From Eupeodes corollae (taxonomy: Eukaryota; Arthropoda; Insecta; Diptera; Syrphidae), in the NCBI RefSeq assembly GCF_945859685.1, contig NC_079149.1, forward strand, positions 62,266,991-62,330,990: 64,000 nucleotides of DNA. The letters run 5' to 3'. The position numbers and the translations under genes are program-made. The notes beneath the pieces are model-generated. The model worked only from the letters and a program-made list of their open reading frames with translations, was not told the origin of the DNA and did no database searches. How positions within the stretch are numbered: the first letter of the stretch is position 1; each line of letters opens with the position of its first letter. Of this stretch, positions 23,149 through 35,356 are shown piece by piece.

Positions 23149-24835
23149 AAAAAATATTAAAATAAAATAGATAGTTTCAATAATTAGAAAATGTCGACCA
23201 AAAAAAGAAATTCAAGAAAAAAACATCTCCTTCGATAGCAAAATATCCACTTGCTTTATAAAATTCGAACCATATGCAAAAGAAAACAACAAATCTACCT
23301 AACTAGACATACCAAAAAAAACCGGTTTATCATGCAACGTTGTTCTATTTCTTATTTCTTTGATTGGCTGCTTGTGCGGAAATATATCCCTCGCTCTGAG
23401 AGACAAAAAAGATCAAGAGGCAATTATAGAGTAATTGGAAATTCAAATTTTGAATTTGATAATGAAGAGAGTAACGATCTTTCACTAATACATTCAAATT
23501 CATTTACATGAGTTCTGAGTTCGCTTCTGCGGGAGACATACCCTTAAATTAAAAAACTCAGGGATCTCGTTGTCAGGAGAACAAAGAACTATTAAGATTC
23601 TACGATGCATCAGTAATAAATAGATGACGATTTAAATTCTTATGAAGACACAAATCAATTTTTGTGCATACAGCTAGAATGTCGCATAAAGACATTCCAA
23701 CGCTTTGTTAAAACAGTAACGAAAATATTAATGCATTTTTTTTTTCTGACCGTTTAAAACGAGTCGTATTAGATTGTATTTAGTCAGCAATTCAACAAAA
23801 AAATTTATTTATAAGTTTCAACTATCTTGTTTGAAATTTATAATCTATTGAATAATTTCCCTGAAGAAAGTGCTCTCAGTTTTTTTTTTTAGATTAACTT
23901 ATAGACTTGCCACCTTTTCTTTTGGATATGGAACTCCAAATGCAGTATATGATAAGCTCGTGCACGTTAGCATTGGGAAACTTATCAACTACAAGTATTC
24001 TAAGATCACTTTTTTTTCGAATGATTACATTTCTCTCTGGATTGAATTTCACATTTCTAGCTTGAAATTAAACTGATCCACTGAGTTCTACGTTAAACGG
24101 TAAGTTAAAACTTCAGTTTTTCACCAACAATTCATATCCACAAATACCACCTCTATTCAATTAGAGAGCTATTAACTGAAAGCAAAAGAAAATCATAAAA
24201 ATATAAATAACCGCTACTAACATTGAGGGATAGATTCTTTAACCTAATTGTTTTTTTGCCTTTTCGAATTTGGTGTTAAAATCATGCAAATTCTTTAAAT
24301 ACCTTAAGGAGAAAATCTTAAAAAGAATTTAAAACAATTAATCATATCTCAATTCTCCGGTGGTCTTGAGACTTGTCGCTATACAATGATTTAATACTTG
24401 CTTTCAATTTTTTTTGGGCCATACCCAAAATGATATTACTCTCACAATATTATGTACCAAATGGTAGATTGGGCTCATCTTAATGTTCTTCAATTTAAAT
24501 ACTATTGATATCTGTTATTATCAATATTGATGTTCATGCACATAAATGCATATCCTTTAAAGTTTTTTAACATTACATAATGATGAGTTTTTATTTTTCT
24601 CAATAAGCTTTGGTTTTTCTTGATCAAGTTCTTCACGTAGAGAAAATATTTAATTTTCTTACCTCATAAATAAGTTCACTAATTTGTTTTTGATGCTTTT
24701 GTTTATAATTATATTAAATAATTTTATTTGAAACAATATCGTTGTTTTGTTATAGAAGATAATCCATTAAAAAAAGAAACACTTATACAATTGCTTATTA
24801 AATAGTTTCTATTATACTGTAAGGGTCCTTAGAAA
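23149..24835. other. Intergenic region 3' of PIG-U
   Basis: No protein was recognised. Small open frames at 23251-23511 and 23870-24076 have no motif and no splice context. Confidence 0.4.
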
Positions 24836-27800
24836 CTACTCAAGGATGATTTTGGCTTCTTTACCATCGATAAACACTTTCTGTCCGTACTTGAGGCAAA
24901 ATTCGCGCTTTACGTAGGCAAACAGTAAATCAGTGACTAGAAATATCTGAAAGTAGTAAAAATATGAGATTGTAATGTATTTTTTTTATTTATTTAGCTT
25001 TGTAAGGAGTTAAGTATTATTTATAATTTATTCAAATGTTTTTCAGTTCTAAAACTCTATCAAAGAAATAAACCCCACTGTATTTGTGACGTTAAAAAAG
25101 TTTCAAGTGAAGAGATATAAAGATTTAAATATTTACAAACAACTTCTTGAAGATCCACAAGTGTCTTGTACTCTTCTTTATTTATGTTGTCGCCTCGTTT
25201 ACAACATTCGAATTAATAATAAAAAGAAAAAACGGCAAAACCTTTTATATGAAAACTATATTACTATATGTTAGGAACTTTATAGGAGAATCCAACTTTA
25301 TTTGGTGTCTTCTTTTCGTAACACACCGGCCTCCTCTGAAACGCCAGTTTCTGAATTTTCCTCTGTGAGCAGTATGCAGATTTTTTGTATTGGCTGTTGT
25401 CTTGTAAAAGTTCGACCCGTTGCCTTGTCATAATATTGAGTCGTCACTGATCTTCGCTTGGATGTACCACAGTATCTCGACCGAGTCATCAATGCGTCGG
25501 TGGTATATTATCTTGCTTAGTTGCCACAATATCATCCACTTTAACATTTTCTTCTGGTTTGCGCTACTTGCTTCTTTGTTGTAGGGTTGTTAGGTATTTT
25601 TGTTGCCAACGTTGCCATATATCTTCAGTCCATATTTTAACTAAATGCGATTCAATGGTAAATCCATGACTGTGGGTGCAGGTAGAGCGATGATTGGACC
25701 ACCCGTAAGAAAATTGCATGGTGTTAATGCCACCACCACCATCACCTTTTTCCTGACTTCACAGCTGCCTCCCATATGCCACCTTGATGGGGGACTGATG
25801 GTGGTATGAAGAGCCACGTTGTACCACGATGCGTCAATTTTTCTTTCACATGCTCCCCGTGCATTTGCACCCTTCAAATTTGTGCCATTGTCTGAATGGA
25901 GTTGCTCACACGGCCCTCTTCTGCTTGTGAATCTTGCGAAGGCGTTTAAAAATGTATCAGTTGACAAGTTAGTCGCTAGTTCAATATGAACCGCTTTAGT
26001 CGCTAAACAAACAAAAATAACAAAGTATTTTTTAGTTGGAGTCCTTGATCGTTTTGCGCCTAGAAGTAGCAGGAATGGACCACAATAATCTACGCTTGTG
26101 ATGAGAAATGGACGATGTCGAGTAACACGATACTTTAGTAGATCACCCAATCGCTGCCTTGCTACCTTATTTCGTTGTAAGCGACACGTGACACATTTGT
26201 GAATATATGATTTACAAGTGCCCGGCCTCCTATGATCCAATGCCTTTGTCGAATGATCTGCAACATTAATTGCACACCACCATGTAAAGTTGTGCGATGT
26301 ACTTCAGCAACAATCATATACGCTAGTTTGCCTTCTCTCGATAGGATAATTGGACACTTTTGATTCGCACCCAATGCAGACCGTTTGATTCGGCACCAAC
26401 TCGCAAAATGTTGCCTTCATTGAGAAATGGATTCAATGAACTGAGTGTGCTGGAGCCTGGTAAGTTCTTCGCCTGATTGCATGATTCTATATCACGTTTG
26501 TACCATTGCCTTTGATCTAAACGTGTCAATACTTGCTTTACATATGTCGAAACCGTATGTTATTTGCTTCTTGCTCCCAGCATAAAGTGCGTAAAGATTG
26601 TGAGCCATAATCCGTTTTATCTTCGTGAGGGAATTCGTTCGATCTAGTAAATTAATCGCCAGACCATCTCGTCGTCGCGTCATGAGCAAGCCCGTATGTT
26701 CTATGAGGGTATGTGTCACAACCGGTAACCTCTCTTCCTGTCGTAAGTGTTGGAGATCATCTTGTGAGCATAATGGTTCACTTGACGTACTGTATAGATT
26801 GCCATGTTGAAGAAAACCAGGGCCCGTCCACCAGAGTGTATGAGCCTGTAGTTGCGAAGGTGTTAATCCTAGACTAGCACAATCTGCTAGGTTATGTGCA
26901 GTAGGAATATGATGGCATGTAGACGGTTTACTATGCTTTTGTACGTAATTCACCCCGTTCGCTACGTATGGTTTGAATCTGACTGGGAGTTGTCGTAGTC
27001 ATGCCAAAACGATTATTGAATAAGTCCACAAGAAATATTCCACATTCTTCATTTCCATCGCCTCTCGTACCGTGTTTATTGTTGTCACCAATAATTGAGC
27101 ACCACAAAGATCGAGCCTAGGAATTGAGATCGTCTTCACCGGAGCTACTCGGGTTTTGGATGCGAATAACAGGACTGTCACCTGGCCAAACTCATCGACG
27201 ATGCGCACATAGATAGCTGCCGCACAGAACCCGTGCAGAGTTCTGGATGGATGCATTCCAATGTGTCGTGGAATTGTCAGATTTACCAATTGGAACAAGT
27301 CATGCCGAAGAACTGACCACTCTTGGAGGAGCTCATTTGGAATCTCCTCGTCCCAACCAACGCCTGCCAACCATACCCTCTGCATAGATATTTTTGCTTT
27401 AATGACAACCGGTGCTTACAATACCGTCAAATAGATTATTGTGTTGAAAAAGGTTTTTGAATTTATCAAAATTTGATTATTGAATTAAGAATAATTAGTT
27501 TAAATCTATAATTTGGTGGTACTTAAATGAACCATAGTACTTTTGGTCTAAAATACCATTGATTAGATGGCGTATGAAATAATAAAAAATTTCCTTTAAC
27601 GTAGAAATATTATTTATTAATATTTTGGTACACCTACCTGTCCAGTGGAAAATGCTAAGGTTGCTCCAAAATAGAAATTTGCATTGGCAGATCCCGCGTA
27701 CATCCATAGATGCCAAAGTGCAGGCATGATTAACAACGTTATCAAAAAGAAACAAAATACAACAAAGTTGTGTGCCATAACTGTAAACAAATTAATAATA

Positions 27801-29023
27801 ATTAATATCAAGACATAGTTTTATGTTAACTCAGTTTGTTACTTACACTTCCAACAACGCCGCCATAAAGGAAGAAAGGCTAAATAGAATGCAATATCAC
27901 CTAGACACGGATATGATCTGAATATTGAAGTCAACGAAATAAGAATTGTCGTAAGCATCAAGGGATCTTTATGCAGCTTGAATGTCAAAGGAATCAAATA
28001 AAGAATCGTTGCATTTATTTGAAAAGTGATCAGGAACAAAGTGCGGAAATGATCGAACATTTCCATGAAAAAATACCAAAACAATCCAATATTTGGCTGA
28101 AGTTCACGGCAGAAAAACCTGGAATTAAAAAGAGCGACGAAATACGTTTGGAATTTGTTTTCTTATACCTTAGCTTTATGTTATTGCTTACACAAATCCT
28201 AGAGTTCCATTAATAAAGGTCCAAGATCCCATGATTGAATAGCTAATATAGCAAAATGCGAAACATGTGAGTATGAAACTCCCAGCGACTCTGGCATAGT
28301 CTTTCTTGCAGCTTTTTCCAAACACAAGTAAAACTGGTGCAATAAAAACAACAGGATAGAGACTTCTTAAGGTTTCCAGAGACAAAAATGCAATGCAAGG
28401 CCACAAATTTTGCTTTGCCATAAAATAAAAGCTAGATGCTAAAAAGAAATTGCTGAAGACAGTCGACGAAAGCGCGACGCAGTTAAGTATCGAAAAGGGA
28501 TTCAATAAATAAGCAATAAACACAAATTTTGGAATGTCTATTGTGTCGTGATATTTAAGATGCAATTCATCAGTTTCATCCGCATATTCTCCTTTCTCTT
28601 TACTTTGCTTGGAAAACTGAAACGAAATTAATTACTATTTTAACAAGTACATTCTCATAAAGTTGTTTCTTACCATTTGATGTATAAATTCTTTGCTCAT
28701 TTTGAAAAGAATAAATGCTGCGGCGAGATCAATCATAATATAGATCCAAGGAACTAATTGCGGAATGGTGGAGTAGGCCCACGCTAGACTAATTAGTATG
28801 AGGGGCGTTTCATGAACCATATCTCCTAGATAGGGATCAATTTGATTTTTGTACAGATGAACACCTTCCTGAACTTTAATAATTATAAAAATTAACACCG
28901 GCTGCAAAATGATGAATCAATATTTTAATGCAAACCTCTTTTATGAGAGTTTAGGGGAGTTGAAATTTCAACCCGTCCACTGATAGCCGACGAATATTTT
29001 GATGACATTAATATATATCTCAT
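24836..29023 (-). CDS. PIG-U: GPI transamidase subunit PIG-U, six exons
   Basis: PIG-U is a multi-pass ER membrane subunit of the GPI transamidase, which swaps the C-terminal signal of secreted proteins for a GPI anchor. Minus-strand exons, high to low: 29023-28936, 28873-28674, 28616-28192, 28118-27847, 27780-27638 and 24946-24836, all in frame, giving 412 residues from this ATG. Family landmarks: 'RVEISTPL', 'YLGDMVHETPL', 'YLLNPFSILNC', 'QPNIGLFWYFFMEMFDHF', 'SYPCLGDIAFYLAF', 'PALWHLWMYAGSANANF' and the terminal 'DLLFAYVKREFCLKYG'. Many hydrophobic segments fit the family. Its length is a little short of the human protein, mainly at the N-terminus. A hydrophobic start (MKNKKLLALL, ATG at 29069) lies upstream but one base out of frame. 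The last intron (27637-24947) holds a BEL/Pao remnant. Identity is secure; the exact start is not. Confidence 0.92.
25275..27480 (-). mobile_element. BEL/Pao LTR retrotransposon pol remnant inside the last PIG-U intron
   Basis: The minus strand carries broken pol pieces in the expected order. First is the RNase H region (27385-26999; 'HGFCAAAIYVRI', 'KTRVAPVKTISIPRLDLCGA'). The linker with 'NLADCASLGLTPSQL' follows at 26953-26492. The integrase zinc-binding part comes next at 26374-26162 ('HGGVQLMLQIIRQRHWI', then 'CVTCRLQRNKVARQRLGDL'). The integrase core is at 26240-25641 ('VDYCGPF', 'TKAVHIELATNLSTD', 'LHSDNGTN'). A C-terminal end follows at 25492-25298 (TRQQPIQKICILL). The D(35)E landmarks are partly visible but frames shift repeatedly. 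Gag, protease and the reverse transcriptase core were not found, nor LTRs. It lies in the same orientation as PIG-U. Confidence 0.87.
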
Positions 29024-29069
29024 CGTTCCTCCCAAAACCAGAAGGGCTAGGAGTTTTTTGTTTTTCATT
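29024..29069 (-). pseudogene. Possible true N-terminus of PIG-U, out of frame by one base
   Basis: The ATG at 29069-29067 opens MKNKKLLALL, a hydrophobic start like that expected of PIG-U. It then runs into a wrong frame, while 'VLGGTMRYILM' continues in the exon frame. Removing one base between about 29030 and 29045 would join them. The alternatives are a sequence error, an allele with a lesion, or a genuine start at 29023. Confidence 0.45.
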
Positions 29070-29814
29070 TTATCGGATTATTAAAATTGTATTTCTTTAA
29101 AAAATCCAGCAATGGTTCTTCTACGACAGTGGTATAAACAAAAACTGAAGAAAACATCATTTCCAAACGTCAAAACGTAGAACGTAACGTGATGTAATAT
29201 TATCTTAATCTTTTTGATGTCTGGGTTGCCAAGCTGAAGATAATTACTTTAGGAACTGTGAAATTGTGCTGTCTTATCATTCCACCATTCCAAAGTGTGT
29301 TAAATTCAAAACGATTTAGTAAAATATTAAAGCTATTTATCAATTTGCTAAATCCATATGACATCTGTACAATTAATCTTATAAGAGAATTGGATGAAAT
29401 GGTCCAGTTTATAAATTCTAAGTAATAGGTCCGTTTAAGCGTGTTTGGTTTACTTATTTTGACGAATTGTCACTTTTTAGATATGTTCGGATGCCAATTT
29501 CTTAAAATGAAATTTAGTAATTTACTAGTTAGAAAACTTAATGAAGAGTTTAAAATTTTGGAGTCGCTTACTAAATTGATAAGTATTTAGAAAATTGCTG
29601 TTAAGTAAAATGTTAAGCCCCTAACAATAGGTTGGTTAAAATTAATAATATCCTTTTCTAAAAAAGGTCCTTTAAATGCACACACAGATGAAAAGTTCTC
29701 TTCAAATGAACATTGAATGCACTCAAAACTCTTTTTAGCTGTCATAATTTATGTCATCACATAATTGACGCATATTTAGATATTATGGGAATTTTTTTTT
29801 ATATATAATTTACA

Positions 29815-31445
29815 GGCACTCAAGAGGTTATTAGTACCCTTTATATGTTTATATTTAAACACAGGGCGAGCATTTGGAAAATAGGGAAGGATTTAAGGGA
29901 CATTGGTCTTAAAGTTATTAACATCAAAATGGGACAGAAGAACAGAGTTGGTCAAAGGATTCCACATTCTTGATGTGCGATTTAAGAAAGAATCTCTATA
30001 CTTACGCTTGAAATTGAGCTCAAGGGTAAACTGATGAGTATTCCTGGAAGTGCGAGTATTACGACTGTATTGTTAAAGGAGCGGAATGCATTTGGCTAAT
30101 TCAACAGAACATTGTTTGTAAAAATATGGACAAAACAACGAAAGGCATCTCCTATCATTTTTTAAGCCCTTTTTTGTACTCTATCCAAAAGATTTAAACT
30201 TGTTTTAGGTACACCTGCCCAGATATGCGAATTATATTCAAACTTCGAACGGATGAAGGCTTTGTAAATTACAGCCAGAGTAGAAAGATTGAACAATTTC
30301 TTAAACCGTTGGAGAAATCCTAAGCACCTGGCATCATTTTTGGCAATATCAAATATATGATCATTCCATAAGAGGTGATCTGTGATACACATACCGAGTA
30401 CTGACAGTTGATTAGTTTCCTGGATGCAAGTACCACTCATAGATAGCGGCATCGGGGGTGTGTTACGCTTTAACGACAGGAGACAAAATTGAGTTTTCGA
30501 AGCATTAAATTGAACACGGTTTCTGACTCCTCATTGGACAATGCTGTCAATATCAGTTTAATAAGCTTATCCCACATCCGAGAGAAAAGGATGTGAATCT
30601 AGAAACGGGTATGAGAAGCTGAGGGTACTGTCGTCGGCGAAACAGTTTAATGGATTAGAAGTGGTAGATAAAAGATCATTTATGAATATAAGTAAGAGAG
30701 TCGAAGACAAAACGGAGCCCTGGGGAACACCAGCATTTATTTTATGAATTTAAGACTTGAAACCATCTAATACAACTTATATTGAATGGTTAAAAAGTAA
30801 ATTAATTTCTAATCAAACGAATAAGAGATTTATCAATACCAAAAGCACGCAATTTCGTTAAGAAGGCTTGATGCCAAACTCTATCAAATGCTTTTGAAAT
30901 ATCAATTGCAATAATCTTAATTCCCCAAAACGATGTAAAGATTTTGTTCCACTATTCGGTGATATAAACCATGAGATCACCAGTGGACCTATTGCAACGA
31001 AAGTCATACTGTCGGTCATAAAGAAGCATCCATTGTTCAAGATATTTCTTGAGCTGATAATTAATCAGCGCTTCCATGACCTTGCAAAGAAGGGACGATC
31101 GTTAGAGGGAGAGAAGGATTTGCCTTCTTTAGGGACAGGCTGAACAAATGTTTTTTTCCATCCGCTCGGAAAGAGACCCGTAGAGTAGGAAAGTTGGAAA
31201 AGTTTACGCAGTGGTTTTGCTAGCGTTGAAGAACACCTCTTCAGAACAATTGGGGAGATACTATGCGGGCTAGTGAATCTGTGTATGTCAAGGTCTTTCA
31301 GTACTCTTCCAACTGCACGAGTTCGAGAGAAGATTCGTCCCATAGAATCATTTACGCTCTCAAGAACAGGAGGTCTCATTTTCCGGTAGCGTCGAATTAA
31401 CAGCAAACTGTGCTGCAAGCAAATTAGCTTTATCAAGGTACGAAG
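29815..31445 (-). mobile_element. Non-LTR retrotransposon remnant (Jockey/R1-like RT)
   Basis: Minus-strand pieces in order: 31436-31065 ('RFTSPHSISPIVLKRCS', 'PLRKLFQLSYSTGLFPSGWK', 'VQPVPKEG'), then a region with 'IDIS..FDRVWHQAFL'-like words near 30900-30840. 30740-30700 gives a frame-broken palm. 30452-30162 ('LSVLGMCITDHLLWNDHI', 'VIYKAFIRSKFEYNSHIW') is the thumb and C-terminal part. Many stops are present. The clade is uncertain. Confidence 0.75.
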
Positions 31446-32150
31446 AGCTATCCTATATTTAGAGTTGCTAGCTTGACAATGCCTTTAGATACTAATAGAG
31501 AGCTCGATAGGTACTCCTTATATGAGCTCATCTATTATTAGGTTGATCGCGGTTAACTTCTTTAATTTCTTTTGAATAAAAAACAAATAAATTTTACACT
31601 TTAAACTTTATTAAACTACAACTTGTTAAAATTTTGTATGAAGATTGATTCATTCAGTATTTCCCTGATCAAAGTTGACATGATTGCATTAAGGGATTGC
31701 CAAACTCACAACATTGGGTGATATGCATAAAACTGAAGTACGTACTACTTACCAGTAAATACTGGATTTATCCAAGTAAAAACTACAAATTCATTCAGAA
31801 TCACCAGTGCATGTGTTTACGTACTTTGGAATAGTAATACTAACGATTTATTCTTATTCTCTATATTTTAAAGTAAATTGGTAAGATGTAATTTACTGTT
31901 CCGTTCCTTTTTTATAACAAATTTAGTTTTGACTTTGTAAGAGTTAAAGCCATTCAATAATAATTCCAATAATAAATTATATAGTAATTGATATATTCCT
32001 AAGAATGTAAATGTTGTTTCTCTTTTTCTACATGGGTGCTGTATTTTAAAAACCAGTCATATTTAGCAGCAAAAAGTTCCTCATAACTAAAAGTGAACTT
32101 TATCCAGATTAAAGATTTTTGGAAAATAATTTTTGCTACATAGTTCTACA
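31446..32150. other. Intergenic, no gene seen
   Basis: AT-rich sequence between two non-LTR remnants. Nothing was recognised. Confidence 0.4.
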
Positions 32151-32154
32151 CACA

Positions 32155-32665
32155 GGTTAGGTTAGGTTAACGTGGCTGTGGATTTATAATCCACACACTT
32201 AGGCCAAGAGAAAGGCCCATTGTGATACCACATGAATCTAGAGAATTACTTCTAACTAGTAGAACCATTTTGAACTTTTTATAAAGCGAAGAAGATATTT
32301 AATATCCTTTTTAGCTAGTTCGCTGGGATTATCAAAAGAGTAGTCCCCCAGATGAAGTTTGCGTTTGAGTGAAAGAGCAGGGCAGGTGCATAAGAGATGA
32401 GAGATTGTTTCCTCTTCTTCTTCGTCCATGCAGCTCCTACAGAAGTCATTTGAGGCTACGCCTAGTCGTATTGCGTGTCTGCCTATAAGACAGTGTCCTG
32501 TAAGGACACCTATTAGGGAGCTAATATGAAGTCTGCTTTGAGATAACAAGTCTTTAGAGCGCTTTAGGTCCAGTAAAGGCCATATGAGTTTTGTGGCTGC
32601 GCATGTTGGTAAGTTGTGCCACCTAGAATTTGCTATCGCAAAAGCTGTTTCTTTTAGCACAGTAC
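32155..32665 (-). mobile_element. 3' end of an I/R1/Loa-type non-LTR element
   Basis: The minus strand 32660-32256 encodes the C-terminal end of such polyproteins. 'LTGHCLIGRHAIRLG' is followed by a CCHC-like 'CRSCMDEEEEETISHLLCTC', then 'YLLRFIKSSKWF' and the stop. The 3' UTR ends at about 32155 in a minus-strand (CCTAA)-like run (plus: AGGTTAGGTTAGGTTAACG). The element is 5' truncated near 32665, only about 0.5 kb long. Confidence 0.8.
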
Positions 32666-33040
32666 TCTGATGAAATCCTGCGTCTTCGTCAATGCTAACT
32701 TGAAATGTTAATTACCTGTTAAATGTTTTATATAGTCACTACTGATAAATATTGGTTGCAATAATTTTTAAAATTAAATTGCTTACCGATATAATCGTTG
32801 CTTAATCTCAAGTCAACGTTTTCTTTATCAAAACGGTAGAGCGTTTTGAAATTACTTACTTACTTCCGGCCATGTTTGCTCTTTGTAAACTTTTTCTAAA
32901 CTAAATGTAAAAATGCTGCCATTTTTTTTACTATAAAATATCAAGGTTAGTTTATATTTCCTCGAAAAATTTGAAGTAAACCATTTTAAGTATTTACTGG
33001 AAAAAATCATCCGAAGTTAGTAAATACTGTTTCTTATAGT
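32666..33040. other. Intergenic, no gene seen
   Basis: AT-rich spacer with no recognised feature. Confidence 0.35.
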
Positions 33041-33064
33041 AAGTACTAGTGATCGATATAAAAT

Positions 33065-34270
33065 ACATCTTTTTGTTGTAACTTTATAGTTTTAGCTGTT
33101 AGAGCAACTTAATTTGTACTCAAAACAAATTGAGTCATTAGGAATAAGTGTAAAAAGGAAAGTTAAAATGCACCGTTATTTCCTGAGTATAGTGAAAAGT
33201 TTTGAGGGAATGCATGTGATTAATTTGTTGACCTTATTGTGGTTGACTATAAATGTGACTCAAGTGTAGTGAAAATCGAAATTTTATTATTGTTTTTAAT
33301 TAAAATTTAATAATTTAGAAGAAAACCAATTTTGAATTCCACCTTTCAAAGGCGTATTGTGAGGCAAATAAAGTATGGCGTACATGGTAATGAGGTTCAG
33401 ATCAATAAAGGACTTAACCTTAATGATGGGATTAAAGGAACAACTGAAGCTGTGAGAAAAGTTTTGCGCAAGAGCGGTTTTCATGGACGAGCTAAAATAA
33501 AGAAGCCACTGTTGGCAGACCGTCATAAGAAATTGAGGTTGGACTTTGCGAAAAAATAAAAAAATTATAGTGTTGTTGATTGGGCAAGGGTAATATGGTC
33601 GGAGGAAACAAAAATAAACCGTTTTGGATCTGATGGCCGTCAATGGATTTAGAGGAAACCTGGTGAACGAATAAGCTATTGGATCGTGAAACAAACACTC
33701 AAAGTTGGAGGAGGAAAAGTTATGATATGGGGGTGCATGTGCACAGAAGGGGTCGGGGAATGCGGAACAATATATCACCATTTTGGGAGAAGGACTCCCA
33801 AGAAGCCTGAAAAATGGAACAAAAGTGTGCCGGGCATCATCTTCTAGCAAGGTAATGATCCGAAACACACATCCAGAATTACTAAAGCGTGACTGGAAAG
33901 CAATCAGTTTGAGACACTTGATTGGCCACCACAATCTCCTGACCTCAACCCGATCGAATATCTATGGGTTGAGGTTAAACGTGCGACTTACAAGCATTAT
34001 GGCAAACGTGCGATTTACAAGCATTATGGCAAAGAACTCAAACTGCTTGGCAACCCAAAGCAAAAGGAAGCCATACAAAATATTAAGCAACCTAAATTTC
34101 ACAGAGTCAACAAATTGATTAAGTGCTCTTTTTTCATTTTTTAATAAATGAAAGTAAGTACATATATGAATTTTGATATTCATAATTTTTTAATTAAACT
34201 ATTTTATTATTTTAAAATCGTTGAAATATCTGCATAAATAAAAAAGTTATAAACAAAAGTCGAGCGTTGT
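33065..34270 (+). mobile_element. Tc1-like transposon, nearly full transposase but broken
   Basis: The plus strand 33332-34170 carries the transposase. Blocks are the end of the DNA-binding region ('AVRKVLRKSGFHGRAKIKKP'), 'VIWSEETKINRFGSDGRQWI', 'GGGKVMIWGCM', 'GNDPKHTS' and 'DWPPQSPDLNPIEYLWVEVK'. The three acidic residues can be placed, but stops or frameshifts (near 33555, 33650, 33850 and 33890) make it inactive. A 27-bp in-frame tandem duplication (33978-34004, 34005-34031) lies near its C-terminal end. Ends are set only roughly, from weak similarity between about 33065-33105 and the reverse complement of 34220-34270. Confidence 0.8.
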
Positions 34271-35356
34271 GAAAATTATTAGATCAATTTTTTATTTACT
34301 TTGTTTTTAGCCATATGACTTTGTACTATGCAAATTTACCAGTAAACGCATTTACTATCGTTTATGTATTTGGCCCATTAGTTTGCAAAATTGCTACAGT
34401 CCTTTGGTCTTTATATCCTAAAAGATGATAGATTTTAAACACATTCTAAGATTAATTTTCTCTCATTTTCTTCGGTTTTAAATGTTTTATTATTTATTAT
34501 TGTTAAAATATTTTTTTATTGTATAGTAAACAAGGGTTTTGATTTTCTTAAATACATATATATTACTCACCAATTCAATATTATCCATAGGCAGACAATA
34601 ATATTATGTTTTTATGCAATATTTGATATTTCAAAAAATTTAACTGAGCATCTAGGAATCGATTTAAAATTTAAAAACTTTTCTGTCCACAATTGAAGGA
34701 TTCAAAAAAATAAGCCTCAATTATCATATTTCAATAATAAAAGAAAACTGTTTTCTCTTTAGTTGAACAATATAAAATCAAAGTCAGAAATAATTTTCCT
34801 GTGGTTATCATTCCACTTTCTGCATCAATTTTGAGATATATATTTATCTCTCATACCAATTTTTCAATTCGCTTCTACCGAGATAAGCTAAGCAGATTTG
34901 TCAATTTTACGCAGATATTAAGTAGTTATAAGATTTTAGAAAAGAAGAACAATACGAATTAGAAAATAATAGATTTATTAATTGTGATTGTATTATCATA
35001 GTCCAATTGGTATCAAAAAATAAGGAAATATATCCGTACTCCATTCAAATTTTTCAATCTGACAGTCCTGGTTAACGAACCTAAATTAATTAATAGGTTC
35101 AAAAAACCCACTCACTTGTTTTGAAACCATGTCATAAAACCAAATTTTACCAAAAACTTAATTTTTATTTATAAACCCCTTTCTGTTGTGTACAATAAAT
35201 GTTCATATAATTTATAATCATATCGTAAACCTTACCTAACGCTTCCAAACACTTTCGCACCTTTAGCTAGTAGACATACAAATAAACCATTCATTTAAAA
35301 GTTTCTTCACACCAAATTCATTCAACATTCATAGTAACACAATCCGTCCCACAGAA
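34271..35356. other. Intergenic, downstream side of the pickpocket gene
   Basis: AT-rich; no coding sequence was recognised. Confidence 0.4.

Noticed and set aside
27495..27755. A short in-frame extension (EIFYYFIRHL...) after PIG-U exon 5 as the last exon
   Set aside because: It would need a 40-base intron and gives a poor match, while 24836-24946 encodes the conserved C-terminus in the right phase with good splice signals.
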